A DNA stretch of 64,000 nucleotides from Actinomycetota bacterium (GTDB lineage: Bacteria; Actinomycetota; AC-67), in the NCBI GenBank assembly GCA_040905475.1, contig JBBDRM010000117.1, positions 5,309 to 69,308 of the forward strand. Reading direction: 5' to 3'. Positions 1 to 8,733 of this stretch are shown in pieces. The position numbers and the translations under genes were made by a program. Within the stretch, counting starts at the first letter, position 1. Each line of letters opens with the position of its first letter. The notes under the pieces were generated by a model. It searched no databases. It had not been told where the DNA came from and saw only the letters and a program-made list of their open reading frames with translations.

Positions 1-210
1 GCACGGCTTGATACGACTGCATGACCTCCCGCGACCACGCGTACGTTTCCACGTACGCGCTGGTCGGCTCCTCGCTCGCGTGCTCGAGCGTCAACAGGAC
101 GACTCCCGAGTTGAACGTTCGGGAATCGACCAGGCGGAGATGCCGCATGTCGCTCTCGCTTCGGCGATGCCGTCCATCGTCACGAACTCCGTTGCGATGA
201 GCTTCCTCAT
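1..210 (-). pseudogene. Remnant of a dihydrofolate reductase/RibD C-terminal family gene, running off the left edge
   Basis: An ATG at 210 opens MRKLIATEFVTMDGIAEA, the typical N-terminus of the DHFR/RibD-C family. The frame then meets a stop at 91-93. In another frame from about 155 down to 1, LRLVDSRTFNSGVVLLTL looks like the C-terminal strand region of the same family. The N-terminus therefore seems joined to the C-terminus by an internal deletion with a frame change, losing the NADPH-binding core. The right-hand fragment continues to the window edge. Family assignment is by motif memory, so moderately sure; that it is broken is clear from the frames. Confidence 0.55.
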
Positions 211-284
211 GAGGCGGCACCGGCTTTGGACGGAGACGATCGCGGGCACGACGATGCTATCGCGGCGAGCAGGTCGCCGGAGGG

Positions 285-1664
285 CTAGGCGCCCGGCGTG
301 AAGAACCAGGGGCTCGCGTAAGCGAGCGCGCCGCCGTGGGAGCGGAACGGCTCGGTCGCGAGCTCGTCCGGTGGCTTGCTCGGATCCGTGATCCGGAGGA
401 ACATCCAGTCTCCGTCGTCGATGTCGGCCTCGACGTCGAACGAGATCGGCGCATCGGACGGGCCCGGCACCGCGACATCCAGCACACCGGCCAGCGTCGG
501 AACCTCGGAGCCCGGCCGGATCACCTCGACGACGATGTCGCGGCCGATCCACTCCGGTCCCGCGTCGAAGTCGAGCGTCACGTGGACGACGCCGGTCGTA
601 TGCGCCTGCTCGGTCCCCATCGGCGCTCCGTTCGCCAGCGCGTCCAGGCGCAGCCCGGGCTCGAAGGTTGCGAAGCTCCGCCTCGCCTCGAGCGCCGCGC
701 GGATCCCGTCGCGCGTGAGCTCGCTCACCCACAGGCCGCCGCGCGCCATGCCGGCGCGTCCGTACTCCGTGCTGTGCTCGTCGCTGACGCCGGTGACCCC
801 GACGCGCCAGCCCGCGTTCAGGCACGCGTTGAGCGGGTTCGGCTTGACCGGATCATGATCCAGCCCGAACCAGAAGAAGTCGCGCTCCTGGTTGAGCGCT
901 TCGATGCTCACGATGCGAGGCGCGGCGCCTGCGTGGTACGCGAAGTGCTCGAACGAGCCGAACTCGTTCGGATGGTTGAAGCAGGCGATCCCGTCGTTGC
1001 CGCCGCCGAGCAACTCTCGATCCGGCGACGAGGCGAGCCACTTGTAGAAGAACTTCATCGTCGCGAGCTCGGGGAGCTTGGCGGCGAGGTCCACGATGTT
1101 CGATGGGACCGGCGCGACCCGGTCGACCTCGGCGATCGCAGTCGGGGTGAAGAACGCGAACTCGTGCAGGGCGTCGGTGAACTGCTCGCTGAACCAGACG
1201 TTGAGGTGCCCGACGGTCGGCGTCGACCACTCGAACCCACGGAAAGAGACGAACTCGTCGGGGGCGTACGCCGCATCGGCGAGCTCGCGCATCGTCTCCC
1301 AGTCGGTCCCATTGATGCCTTCGATCGTGTGGCAGCCGCCCTGCTCGTGGCCGGGGCACGTCAGTTCGCCGTGGCCCTTCCCGCTGATCGCGTGCTCGGT
1401 GACGCACGCGGCGTCGATGCCTCGTGCGCGCATCTGCGCGTACGCCGTTTCGGGATCCCCGAACGCGTCGCCCGAGATCAGCGAATGGTTGTGCAGGTCG
1501 GTGTGCACGACGAACTGACCGGAGCCGGGCAGGAGCTGCGAGGCGCGCTCGGCGCCGGTCGCCGGACCGCGCATGGTGCCGAGAGCCAGCCGCGGAGCGG
1601 CCAGCAACACCGCCGCTCCCATCCCCGCGGTCTTGACGAACTGCCGGCGCGTCAGCTCCTTCAT
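285..1664 (-). CDS. Tat-exported PHP-domain metal-dependent hydrolase-like protein
   Basis: The protein is 459 aa from the ATG at 1664. It opens with a Tat signal (RRQFVK at residues 6-11, followed by an Ala-rich hydrophobic run to about 30). A PHP-type metal site follows: HTDLHNH at about 54-60 and VTEH at 88-91, with later HPNE and SDEH segments that could supply more ligands. PHP domains are metallo-phosphoesterases or hydrolases; the substrate is unknown. An upstream start in the same frame would lie inside the ThuA-like gene and is not convincing. It starts 2 bases after the stop of the ThuA-like gene, so the two are probably one transcript of exported proteins. Confidence 0.8.
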   Translation of the reverse strand: MKELTRRQFVKTAGMGAAVLLAAPRLALGTMRGPATGAERASQLLPGSGQFVVHTDLHNHSLISGDAFGDPETAYAQMRARGIDAACVTEHAISGKGHGELTCPGHEQGGCHTIEGINGTDWETMRELADAAYAPDEFVSFRGFEWSTPTVGHLNVWFSEQFTDALHEFAFFTPTAIAEVDRVAPVPSNIVDLAAKLPELATMKFFYKWLASSPDRELLGGGNDGIACFNHPNEFGSFEHFAYHAGAAPRIVSIEALNQERDFFWFGLDHDPVKPNPLNACLNAGWRVGVTGVSDEHSTEYGRAGMARGGLWVSELTRDGIRAALEARRSFATFEPGLRLDALANGAPMGTEQAHTTGVVHVTLDFDAGPEWIGRDIVVEVIRPGSEVPTLAGVLDVAVPGPSDAPISFDVEADIDDGDWMFLRITDPSKPPDELATEPFRSHGGALAYASPWFFTPGA

Positions 1665-1666
1665 CG

Positions 1667-2620
1667 CTACAACCCCGCGACGCATGCCGCGTCCGGCCGC
1701 TGCCCGGCGACCCACGCGACGCCGGCGAAGATGTGCCCTTGGTAGTCCGCGCGCTCCCAGGTCGCCATGTTGTGGCCGAGGTTGGTGTAGAAGACCCGAC
1801 CGTTGTTGGCGCCGTAGGTCTTCACCCACGCGATCGGATTGTCGTCGGGGAACGCCGTCACCGGGATCATGTTGAGCGGGTTCGACACGGGATTCGGGAT
1901 CGTCGGCGCCAGACCCCCCGCGGCCGGCCCGAGGCCGATCTCACGCCGCCAGTAGTGCGATTCCTCGTCGAGAGAGAGCACGACGTGGAGGAGCGGGTCG
2001 GCGCGCGGGTCGCCCTTGTACCGATAGATCTCGTCGGTCAGCCGGAACGAGTCGAACCCCTGCCACGGCTTCGTCGTCGGGTGGTCGGGATCCTCGACCT
2101 GGATGGTCACGTCGGTGATGACCGCCGGGTTGAACGCCTCGCGACCGAGCGGGTTGTCGCGTGCCTCGAGCGAGAGATGCGGATGGAAGTCGAACCCGTA
2201 CGACCCGAGCAACGCGTCGAACTCGGGCCAGTCCCCGCCGGAGTCGGCCGCCGCGTGCATGCCGACCAGACCGGCGCCGCAGGCGAAGAAGCCGAGGAAA
2301 TCGGCCTTCTGATCGGCCGTCAAAGGCGACGAGCCGCCGCCTAGGCCTGTGGTGTTCACGAGGATGACGCCGTCGACGCGCTGGTACGTCTCAGGGGCGA
2401 AGGCGGCGGGGTCGTCCGTCACCTCGACGGTGAACGCCTCCGTCTCCGCGGCCATGCGCTGGATCACGGCCACGGCCTCCTGGATGCCGTCGTGCCGGAA
2501 ACCGTACGTGCCCGTGAATACGAGGAAGTGCGGTGGCGGATCCTCGGCGCCCGCAGGCGAGAAGGCGACCGCGCCGAGGAGAACCGCGGCGAGCAGAAGG
2601 TAGAGGGGCGAGCGCTTCAT
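1667..2620 (-). CDS. Exported ThuA-like domain protein
   Basis: The 317 aa protein has a cleavable signal peptide (hydrophobic residues about 5-22, AGA before the mature EDPPP). The mature part matches ThuA-like (trehalose-utilisation, class I glutamine amidotransferase-like fold) proteins: FTGTYGFRHDGIQEA near the start, GMHAAADSGGDWPEFDALLG in the middle and a C-terminal NGRVFYTNLGHNMATW. ThuA-like proteins are linked to sugar metabolism, often as exported domains beside PQQ or beta-propeller proteins. The enzymatic activity is uncertain. It lies 2 bases from each neighbour, between the PQQ-repeat gene upstream and the PHP gene downstream. Confidence 0.8.
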   Translation of the reverse strand: MKRSPLYLLLAAVLLGAVAFSPAGAEDPPPHFLVFTGTYGFRHDGIQEAVAVIQRMAAETEAFTVEVTDDPAAFAPETYQRVDGVILVNTTGLGGGSSPLTADQKADFLGFFACGAGLVGMHAAADSGGDWPEFDALLGSYGFDFHPHLSLEARDNPLGREAFNPAVITDVTIQVEDPDHPTTKPWQGFDSFRLTDEIYRYKGDPRADPLLHVVLSLDEESHYWRREIGLGPAAGGLAPTIPNPVSNPLNMIPVTAFPDDNPIAWVKTYGANNGRVFYTNLGHNMATWERADYQGHIFAGVAWVAGQRPDAACVAGL

Positions 2621-2622
2621 GA

Positions 2623-4068
2623 TCAGCTCCCGAGTCGGTAGGCGGCGATCCTGCCGTAGTGATTGACGACGACGTGGTGACCGGCGACGGCGACCCCGCT
2701 GCCGATGCTCCCTGCCGGGAACGGGGCCAGCCAGAGCTGTCGCCCCGTCAGCACGTCCCAGGCCTTCACCGCCGGCTCATCGACGTAGTACACGACGCCG
2801 TTCGCAAGCGCGACGTTGCCGCCCTTCATCGGGAGCCCGGTGAGGAGCACGCGCCACCGCTCCGTGCCGTCGTCGGCGTCGAGCGCGTAGAGGATCCCGG
2901 GGTTGGCGACGACGTAGAGCGTCTCACCATCGGTCGCGATCCGCGCGATGTTTCCCCCGAGGAACGACAGCGATACGAACACTTGCTTGGCCCACGCCGG
3001 CTCCATCGTCTCGGCGTCGAAGACGTGCAGCCATCCGGACTTCTGCGTCGCTGCTCCGAACAACCGCCCTTCGGCGTTGCGCCACAACGTCGGCCCGACT
3101 CCGAAGTCGACGTCGAGCTGACCACACGTGGGCGACGAGCCGTACGTGCCGAGGTTGACCCACGCCGTTTCACCGATACTCTGGCAGACCGGGTTGTCGT
3201 ACCCGGTGATGCTGTCGGGCGTGCCTTTGAACGAATCGACGATCGTGCCGAAGGTCGGCCGGTTGCGGTCGAGGTCGAGCTTGATGATCGCGTTGTCACG
3301 CGCGTGTTCCTTGGTCTTCGATTCGGGGTTGGACGTGCCGACGTACAGATATCCGGTCTCGGGATCGACGGTGGGCGTGCCCCAAACGCCTCCTCCCGCG
3401 TACCCGGCTTCGAGGTCCTCAGCCGGGATGGTCGTGGCTTTGTAGAGGACCTGCCCGGTGGCCGCGTCGATCAGCCCATAGCCCTGCCTCGCCTGCGGGT
3501 CGAAGTCCGGTCCGGTGGTGAACAGCACCTGGATGCCGTCGTGGACGATCGCGCTCGCCTGTTGGGTGGTTGTGTAGCCGAACCAGATCTCCTCGCTCTC
3601 CCACAGCAGGTGTCCGTCGGTGACGTCGAACGCGGCCGCCTTCGGCCTCCCGCCGTTGTGCAGGCCGACATGGACGCGGCCGGCGACGACCGTGACTGCG
3701 AAGGTGCCGCTGGTGTCGGCGCCCGTCGACTTCCAGACCGTCTCCCCGGTCTCGAGATCGAACGCCTCGATGTGGCCGCCGGTGTTGATGAACACGCACC
3801 CGCCGGACACGATCGGGGCCGGCGACTGGTAGCCGGTATCGCCCGTCATCCAGGCTCGCTCGAGGGTCCCGACGTTGCCGACCCCGATGACATCCTCGAG
3901 GTCCTGGCGCTGACTGCCGTGCAGGTCGGCGCCGTAGGTCGCCCACTCGCCCCCGGCCATGGTCCCGGTACACGGCGGCGGGTCGACGGCGCGCACGACC
4001 AGGGCAGACGACGCCAGCACCGCGCAAGCGACGGCGGCCCCGAGGCCGCGTTTCCATGTCCACGACAT
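2623..4068 (-). CDS. Exported PQQ-repeat (beta-propeller) protein
   Basis: The 481 aa product from the ATG at 4068 has a signal peptide (MSWTWKRGLGAAVACAVLAS, then ALVVRA). Blade-like repeats follow, such as GLIDAATGQVLYKA, LHVFDAETMEPAWAKQ and LYALDADDGTERWRV, typical of PQQ-binding-like/quinoprotein beta-propellers. I chose this start because a GGGGGA-type ribosome site lies just upstream; the frame stays open to 4209 but the extra N-terminus would block the signal peptide. Many such proteins bind no cofactor and act as scaffolds or dehydrogenases, so the activity is unknown. It is the first gene of the PQQ-ThuA-PHP set. Confidence 0.8.
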   Translation of the reverse strand: MSWTWKRGLGAAVACAVLASSALVVRAVDPPPCTGTMAGGEWATYGADLHGSQRQDLEDVIGVGNVGTLERAWMTGDTGYQSPAPIVSGGCVFINTGGHIEAFDLETGETVWKSTGADTSGTFAVTVVAGRVHVGLHNGGRPKAAAFDVTDGHLLWESEEIWFGYTTTQQASAIVHDGIQVLFTTGPDFDPQARQGYGLIDAATGQVLYKATTIPAEDLEAGYAGGGVWGTPTVDPETGYLYVGTSNPESKTKEHARDNAIIKLDLDRNRPTFGTIVDSFKGTPDSITGYDNPVCQSIGETAWVNLGTYGSSPTCGQLDVDFGVGPTLWRNAEGRLFGAATQKSGWLHVFDAETMEPAWAKQVFVSLSFLGGNIARIATDGETLYVVANPGILYALDADDGTERWRVLLTGLPMKGGNVALANGVVYYVDEPAVKAWDVLTGRQLWLAPFPAGSIGSGVAVAGHHVVVNHYGRIAAYRLGS

Positions 4069-4248
4069 CGACCAGTTTCCCCCTGGGGTCAGCGGGCGAG
4101 CCCTCGTACTGCTTTGTCTCTTCCGCGCGACCGCCGCGAATCCTCCATGAGCGGCGAGAACGAGCGAAGTTGCTTCGATCGGTGGTCCTCCCGACACCGT
4201 TGCTAACATCCTCGGCTCTCCGACTTCATGAGGCGTACGAGACGAACG

Positions 4249-4731
4249 ATGAAAGCAACCGAGCGCGTCTTAGCGGCGGCGGCCGATGCGGGGCTGTCGA
4301 TCGACCCCGTCGAGTTTCCCGAAGGGACGCGGACGGCCGAGGACGCCGCCCGGGCCGTTGGAAGCGATGTCGCGCAGATCGTGAAGTCGCTGGTGTTCGT
4401 CTGCGACGGGGAACCGGTTATAGCCTTCGTCAGCGGGCGTCACCGGCTGGATCCCGAAAAGCTCGCGCGTGCCGCCGGCGTGCGCAACGCCAGGCGCGCT
4501 ACCGCCGACGAGGCGAGGGAGGCGACCGGGTACGCGATCGGTGGGACTCCGCCGATCGGCCACGATCGGCCGCTTCGTGCGTTCCTAGACCCGTCGCTTC
4601 TGGCCCACGAGGTCGTCTGGTGCGCCGGCGGGACGCCCTCGGTCGTCTTCGCCGTCGCGCCGGGCGATCTCCTGAAAGCCACCGGGGCGATGGTCGTCGA
4701 CCTCGCCGAAGGGGAACGCTCTCAGGAGTGA
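4249..4731 (+). CDS. YbaK/EbsC-family aminoacyl-tRNA deacylase (Cys-tRNA(Pro) type)
   Basis: The 160 aa protein has the whole YbaK/prolyl-tRNA editing fold: a conserved Lys (K46 in QIVKSLVF), SGRHRLDPEKLARAAG at about 62-77 and GYAIGGTPPIGH at 94-105. Family members hydrolyse mischarged Cys-tRNA(Pro) or similar species in the cytosol. The ATG at 4249 is taken; another in-frame ATG at 4228 adds seven Arg-rich residues without a clear ribosome site. It is divergent from the PQQ-repeat gene. The family is confident, the exact tRNA specificity is not. Confidence 0.88.
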   Translation: MKATERVLAAAADAGLSIDPVEFPEGTRTAEDAARAVGSDVAQIVKSLVFVCDGEPVIAFVSGRHRLDPEKLARAAGVRNARRATADEAREATGYAIGGTPPIGHDRPLRAFLDPSLLAHEVVWCAGGTPSVVFAVAPGDLLKATGAMVVDLAEGERSQE

Positions 4732-4766
4732 CGGATGGTTCAAGGATCCGAGCGGAAGGAGCCCTC

Positions 4767-4931
4767 ATGAACGAGATGCAACCCGTCGTAGAGCTGGGCG
4801 CCCCGTACTCGAGTCCCAACGCGAAGCCGACGCCGTGGGACGCTGCACGTCATCACCTCGACGCCGCCGGGGTCTACTGGTTCGGCTACATGCGCGGCGA
4901 GCGTGGCAGCGCGACTCGCTATCGGTTCTGA
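4767..4931 (+). pseudogene. N-terminal remnant of a pyridoxamine-5'-phosphate oxidase-like (PPOX) gene
   Basis: A 54 aa frame starts MNEMQPVVELGAPYSSPNAK and continues PTPWDAARHHLDAAGVYWF, which resembles the opening of actinobacterial PPOX-family FMN/F420-binding proteins. It then loses the expected substrate and flavin-binding segment and stops at 4929. The next gene, 14 bases further on, carries the same family's core (DVEDKLLSAAVYWIASTRPDGRPHVVP), so this looks like the stub of a tandem copy. The family call rests on recalled motif similarity. Confidence 0.5.
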
Positions 4932-4945
4932 AGGGGTTGGATCTT

Positions 4946-5341
4946 ATGACCAGACCCATCGTCGACAGACCCGAGTTCCCGTCGGAGTACGGGGACCCGA
5001 AGCAACGACTCGAGTGGAACGACGTCGAAGACAAGCTCCTGAGCGCGGCCGTTTACTGGATCGCGAGCACCCGGCCCGACGGGCGCCCGCACGTCGTCCC
5101 CCGCGACGGCACGTGGATCGAAGGAGGCCTCTACTACGGCGGCAGCCCGGAGACCGTCCACTTCCGTAACATCACGGCCAATCCCGAGATCGTCGTTCAT
5201 GTCGGCGACGGGCAAGAAGCGATCATCGTGGAGGGTGCGGTCGAGATCGAGAAGCCCGACGTGGAGAAAGCCCAGCGGCTCTCCGACGCCTCGTTCGCCA
5301 AGTATCCCCAGTACGGCCGAATGGACCCCGAGATGACATGA
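4946..5341 (+). CDS. PPOX-family (split-barrel flavin/F420-binding) protein, C-terminus frameshifted
   Basis: From the ATG at 4946 (AAGGGG just upstream) this frame gives 131 aa with the PPOX split-barrel core: AAVYWIASTRPDGRPHVVP at about 35-53, then a strand-rich region and VEIEKPDVEKAQRLSDASF. Family members are FMN- or F420-dependent oxidoreductases or pyridoxamine-phosphate-oxidase-like proteins. The frame stops at 5339 before the conserved last strands, which continue in the overlapping frame at 5338-5424. Either the gene is a recent pseudogene or one base is missing from the assembled sequence. Confidence 0.7.
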   Translation: MTRPIVDRPEFPSEYGDPKQRLEWNDVEDKLLSAAVYWIASTRPDGRPHVVPRDGTWIEGGLYYGGSPETVHFRNITANPEIVVHVGDGQEAIIVEGAVEIEKPDVEKAQRLSDASFAKYPQYGRMDPEMT

Positions 5342-5424
5342 GCGGCGTGTCCTTCCTGCGACCGCGCCGCGTCCTGGCGTGGACGAGCTTCACCGAGAAC
5401 GCAACGCGGTTCAGGTTCGAGTAG
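5338..5424 (+). pseudogene. Out-of-frame C-terminus of the PPOX-family gene
   Basis: This frame reads FLRPRRVLAWTSFTENATRF followed by a stop at 5422. That is the usual C-terminal strand of PPOX-family proteins of the preceding gene, and it overlaps the end of that gene by four bases. One extra base near 5336-5340 would fuse the two into a protein of normal family length. Confidence 0.6.
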
Positions 5425-5436
5425 CGGAGGGACGTC

Positions 5437-5529
5437 ATGGTGAATGGCAGCGGTGAGCGCCCCGCCGGACTCAGGTTCCTCGATCGCCTCGTCGGCACGT
5501 GGAGGATGACCACCCTCGACCGAGTCTGA
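5437..5529 (+). pseudogene. Short fragment with a GTWRM-type lipocalin/DUF1579-like start
   Basis: A 30-codon frame (MVNGSGERPAGLRFLDRLVG, then TWRMTTLDRV and stop) has a good ribosome site (CGGAGGG) but ends at once. The LDRLVGTWRM segment resembles the start of DUF1579/lipocalin-like small proteins. I read it as a stub left by deletion; a genuine small peptide is possible but unsupported. Confidence 0.3.
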
Positions 5530-5611
5530 AGCCGGGCGACGACTACGCCGAGGTTCGACCCAGACGTCTACCGGCAGGAGCAAAGCGCACGAGCGCCGAA
5601 CGTAGGGCGGG

Positions 5612-6778
5612 ATGACGCTACGACGCCCGGCAACATCTGTGCTCCTCCTCCTCGCCCTCGTCACCGTGCCGGCGCGGGGCGAGACGACGCGCGCCGTCGT
5701 GTTCGCCGCCAACGCCGAGGCAGGCACGGTCGCGATCATCGACGCGGAAACCCACCAGACGTTGCGCACGATCGACGTCATCCCGGACGGCCCGGCCCCG
5801 ACCTTCCAACAGGACCCTGTGAGCGCGGCCGCGTACCCGCTCGTCGTCGCGGGCGTTGGGGAGAACTGGGCTCAGGACCTCGACGTCTCGCCCGACGGGA
5901 CCGTGCTCTACGTCTCGCGCGGACACCGCGCCGACGCCGCCGCTTTCGAAATAGCGTCCGGAGAGATGATCTGGCGCACGCCGATCGGTGGGTTGCGCGC
6001 GGACCACATGACGATCTCCCCGGACGGCTCGCGTCTGTACGTGTCGGCGCTCACCCAGAACATCGTGCAGGTCCTCGATACCGCGAGCGGCACCGTCGTC
6101 GGTTCGTTCCCCACCGGCGAGTGGCCGCACGACAGCGTCTTCTCATCGGACGGCTCGCGCATCTACAACGGCAGCATCGGCAACGTCCTTGTACCGCCCG
6201 AGGTCCGCGACGTCCGCCCCAGCATCGCCCCCGTCCTGCCTCCGCCGTACGCCCTTACCGTCGCCGACCCGGAAACGCTCGAGGTCCTCCGAACTATCAC
6301 CTTCAACCGCGGCATCCGCCCGTTAATCCTGAGTGCCGACGAGACCCGCATGTACGCGCAGCTCTCCGAGTTCCACGGCTTGATCGAGTTCGACCTGGCG
6401 GATGGCAGCGCCCTGCGCACGCTCGAGCTGCCCATCGCGGAGGGCGTGACGTCGGAAGATTACGACTTCGAAGCACCGCATCACGGGCTCGCGATGTCGG
6501 GCGACGGTCGATTCCTCTGCGTCGCCGGTCGCGCCTCCGACTACGTGGCCATCGTCTCGGTAGAGACGATGACGCCCGTGAGCATCATCCCGGTCGACGA
6601 CGCGCCGGGCTGGGCCGAGACCGGGCCCGACGGGTCGAGCTGCTACGTCGCATCGACGCGCGCGAACACCGTCTCCGTCATCTCGTACGAGAGTTTCTCC
6701 CTGATCGCCGAGATCCCGACGGACGCCGGGCCGAAGTACCTCGCCGGCGCCCACGTGCCGGCGTCCGTGCTCGACTGA
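5612..6778 (+). CDS. Exported YVTN/YncE-type beta-propeller protein
   Basis: The 388 aa product has a signal peptide (hydrophobic residues about 8-20, VPARG-ET junction) and then repeated blades: DVSPDGTVLYVSRG, TISPDGSRLYVSALTQNIVQ, VFSSDGSRIYNGSIG, AMSGDGRFLCVAG and TGPDGSSCYVASTRANTVSV. This is the pattern of seven-bladed YVTN/YncE propellers, exported proteins that bind protein or DNA partners or serve in surface layers. No enzymatic motif is visible. It stands alone between the decayed PPOX area and the cupin gene. Confidence 0.8.
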   Translation: MTLRRPATSVLLLLALVTVPARGETTRAVVFAANAEAGTVAIIDAETHQTLRTIDVIPDGPAPTFQQDPVSAAAYPLVVAGVGENWAQDLDVSPDGTVLYVSRGHRADAAAFEIASGEMIWRTPIGGLRADHMTISPDGSRLYVSALTQNIVQVLDTASGTVVGSFPTGEWPHDSVFSSDGSRIYNGSIGNVLVPPEVRDVRPSIAPVLPPPYALTVADPETLEVLRTITFNRGIRPLILSADETRMYAQLSEFHGLIEFDLADGSALRTLELPIAEGVTSEDYDFEAPHHGLAMSGDGRFLCVAGRASDYVAIVSVETMTPVSIIPVDDAPGWAETGPDGSSCYVASTRANTVSVISYESFSLIAEIPTDAGPKYLAGAHVPASVLD

Positions 6779-6828
6779 GCGAGGCCAACTCCATCGCGCG
6801 GTGAGATACTCAGGCCTAGGAGGTGGAG

Positions 6829-7311
6829 ATGACGTACCCAAAGGCGCTCTACTCCGCTGACGACGGCGAAGTCAGCGCGAGGATTCGACGTGCCGACGGT
6901 GAGCCGGACCTGGTGCGAAGCAGCGGCACGAAGGTTCATCATCTGGCGACCGGCGACTCGACCGGCGGACTGTTCGGTCTCTACCGATGGTCGATGGGGC
7001 CCGGCAAAGGCGGCGCCGAGCCGCATTTCCACCGCACGATGGCGGAGTCGTTCTACATCCTGTCGGGGACCGTTCGGATATTCGACGGGACCACCTGGAG
7101 CGATGCCCGGGCCGGGGATTTCATGCACGTCCCTCCCGGCGGGATCCACGCATTCAGCAACGAGTCCGGGGCCGAAGCCTCCATGCTCATCCATTTCGCG
7201 CCGGGGGCACCGCGTGAGGAATACTTCGAAGGCCTCGACCGGCTGGAAGACATGTCGAGCTTCGAGCGGACCGCCTTCTTCATGGCACACGACAACTTGT
7301 ACGTCGAGTGA
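6829..7311 (+). CDS. Cupin-domain protein
   Basis: The 160 aa protein holds a single cupin barrel with both motifs: PHFHRTMAESFYILSG (H66, H68, E73) and PPGGIHAFSN (H107), the usual 3-His/1-Glu metal site. Cupins of this size are small metal-dependent isomerases, dioxygenases or sensors; nothing fixes the substrate. The ATG at 6829 is chosen because AGGAGG ends five bases before it, so the in-frame GTG at 6823 overlaps the ribosome site. It is convergent with the VOC gene at 7330. Confidence 0.85.
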   Translation: MTYPKALYSADDGEVSARIRRADGEPDLVRSSGTKVHHLATGDSTGGLFGLYRWSMGPGKGGAEPHFHRTMAESFYILSGTVRIFDGTTWSDARAGDFMHVPPGGIHAFSNESGAEASMLIHFAPGAPREEYFEGLDRLEDMSSFERTAFFMAHDNLYVE

Positions 7312-7329
7312 GCAGATCGAGGTGTGACC

Positions 7330-7716
7330 TCAGGACTCCAGTTCTTCGGGAGTAAGCGCGCGGAGGACGCAGAACTCGTTGCCTTCGGGGTCGGCCATCA
7401 CGATCCAGGTCACGTCCTCGCCTTGCCCCACTGAGATGCGTTTCGCGCCGAGACCCTCCAGCCGCGCAACCTCCGCGGCTTGATCCACGGGACGCAGGTC
7501 CAGGTGCAACCGGTTCTTGACGCTCTTCCTTTCGGGGACGCGCACGAACAGGATGTCCGGCACTATGCCAGCTTCCGGGCTTCCCTTCGGCGGTTCGATC
7601 ACGACCTCGTTCGGATCGGAATAGGTGCGACGCCATCCGAGCGCCTGCTCCCAGAAGCGGCCGGTCGCGTCCGGGTCGTTGGAGTCGAAGCCCACGTTCT
7701 GCACTCTGATGTCCAT
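7330..7716 (-). CDS. VOC-family (glyoxalase/bleomycin-resistance-like) protein
   Basis: The 128 aa protein from the ATG at 7716 shows the two beta-alpha-beta-beta-beta modules of the vicinal-oxygen-chelate fold: VQNVGFDSNDPDATGRFWEQ at the start, LHLDLRPVDQAAEVARLEGLG in the middle and VMADPEGNEFCVLRA at the end. Stand-alone VOC proteins of this subgroup are often lyases or resistance-like proteins with no known substrate. No Shine-Dalgarno sequence is obvious, so it may be leaderless or start slightly differently. Confidence 0.8.
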   Translation of the reverse strand: MDIRVQNVGFDSNDPDATGRFWEQALGWRRTYSDPNEVVIEPPKGSPEAGIVPDILFVRVPERKSVKNRLHLDLRPVDQAAEVARLEGLGAKRISVGQGEDVTWIVMADPEGNEFCVLRALTPEELES

Positions 7717-7778
7717 CAGGAGAGAGTCTAGTATCCCATCGTGCTTGGGAGCGGCGCGCGACTGTTCCGGAGCGCCGG

Positions 7779-8723
7779 CTAGGCCGAGGACACGAGACCG
7801 ACGACGTCGTCGGCGCAGCCCCACGACAGCGTCACGCCCGAGCCGCCGTGCCCGTAGTTGTGCACGACGATAGCGTCGCCTGCCCGCTCGGCCTCCAAGC
7901 GGACGGCAGGGCGGCCGGGGCGGAGCCCGACCTTGTGGCCGAGGATCCGCGCCGCACGCAGCCGCGGCTCCAACGCGGCGCAGCGCTCGAAGATGTCCCT
8001 CGCCGTCGCATCCATGGGCTCGAGCGACTCATCGCCCTCGTCCGCGGTCCCTCCGAGCACGACGTCGGACCGCCGCGGAACGATGTACGTGAGTCCGCCC
8101 GGTCCGTGCTCGTCGAGAACCACGCGCTCCAGTCCGACCTGCGACACCACCACGACCTGACCGCGTACGGGAACGAGCGCACGGTCGTCGCACAACTCGC
8201 GGGCACCCATCCCGGCGCAGTTGACGACGACATCGGCCGCCGTTGCTGCTTCCTCGATCGAGCGCGCTTCGCGTCGCACGACACGCCCGCCGGCCTCCTC
8301 GATCCGCGCGACCAGCCATGCGAGGTACGGAGGCATCTCGATCACGGGGACGCTCGAGGCGGTCCACCCGTCCCGGCAGTGCGGCGGAAGATCCGCGGGA
8401 CGTGCGCGCCGGAAGCCGGGAAGGAGCTCTCGATACCAGGGGTCGGGCGTCGGCTCGCGGAACAGCTCGAGCACCTCCGAAAGGAACACGCCGCCGGCAC
8501 CCGCCTCCGACAGCCCCCGGAACGCCTCGAGCGATGAAAGCGCCCAGGCGGCGATCTTTTCCTGCGGCCCCGCGCGGTACGGGTACCAGACGGCCGCAGC
8601 CACCGCGGACGTGGTGTCCGAAGGCGCGTCGCGGGTCCAGACGTCGACCTCGTGACCGGCTTCGAGAAGCCGCACCGCGCAACTGAGCCCCGACACGCCG
8701 GCGCCCAGCACCACGACGCGCAT
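7779..8723 (-). CDS. FAD-dependent D-amino-acid oxidase-type oxidoreductase
   Basis: The 314 aa protein begins with the Rossmann motif VVVLGAGVSGLSCAVRLLEAG (G7-x-G-x-x-G12). It ends with NYGHGGSGVTLSWGCA, the classic C-terminal FAD/substrate segment of D-amino-acid oxidases. A middle RGQVVVVSQ and YIVPRRSDVVLGGT also fit the DAO family, whose members oxidise D-amino acids (or D-aspartate) to the imino acid with hydrogen peroxide. The start at 8723 is set by the Rossmann motif beginning at residue 2. It follows the PrmC-like gene by ten bases and is probably cotranscribed with it. Confidence 0.88.
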   Translation of the reverse strand: MRVVVLGAGVSGLSCAVRLLEAGHEVDVWTRDAPSDTTSAVAAAVWYPYRAGPQEKIAAWALSSLEAFRGLSEAGAGGVFLSEVLELFREPTPDPWYRELLPGFRRARPADLPPHCRDGWTASSVPVIEMPPYLAWLVARIEEAGGRVVRREARSIEEAATAADVVVNCAGMGARELCDDRALVPVRGQVVVVSQVGLERVVLDEHGPGGLTYIVPRRSDVVLGGTADEGDESLEPMDATARDIFERCAALEPRLRAARILGHKVGLRPGRPAVRLEAERAGDAIVVHNYGHGGSGVTLSWGCADDVVGLVSSA

Positions 8724-8733
8724 GCCGCAGCTC

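Noticed and set aside
336-1745. A 469-codon plus-strand frame opposite the PHP gene
   Set aside because: It has no domain or motif and mirrors the codon pattern of the PHP gene; treated as a shadow.
2659-4206. A 515-codon plus-strand frame opposite the PQQ-repeat gene
   Set aside because: Same reason: no motif, charged low-complexity translation, fully antisense to a clear gene.
7319-7331. GAGGT-GTG-ACCTC hairpin between cupin and VOC genes
   Set aside because: Only five base pairs, too weak to call a terminator.
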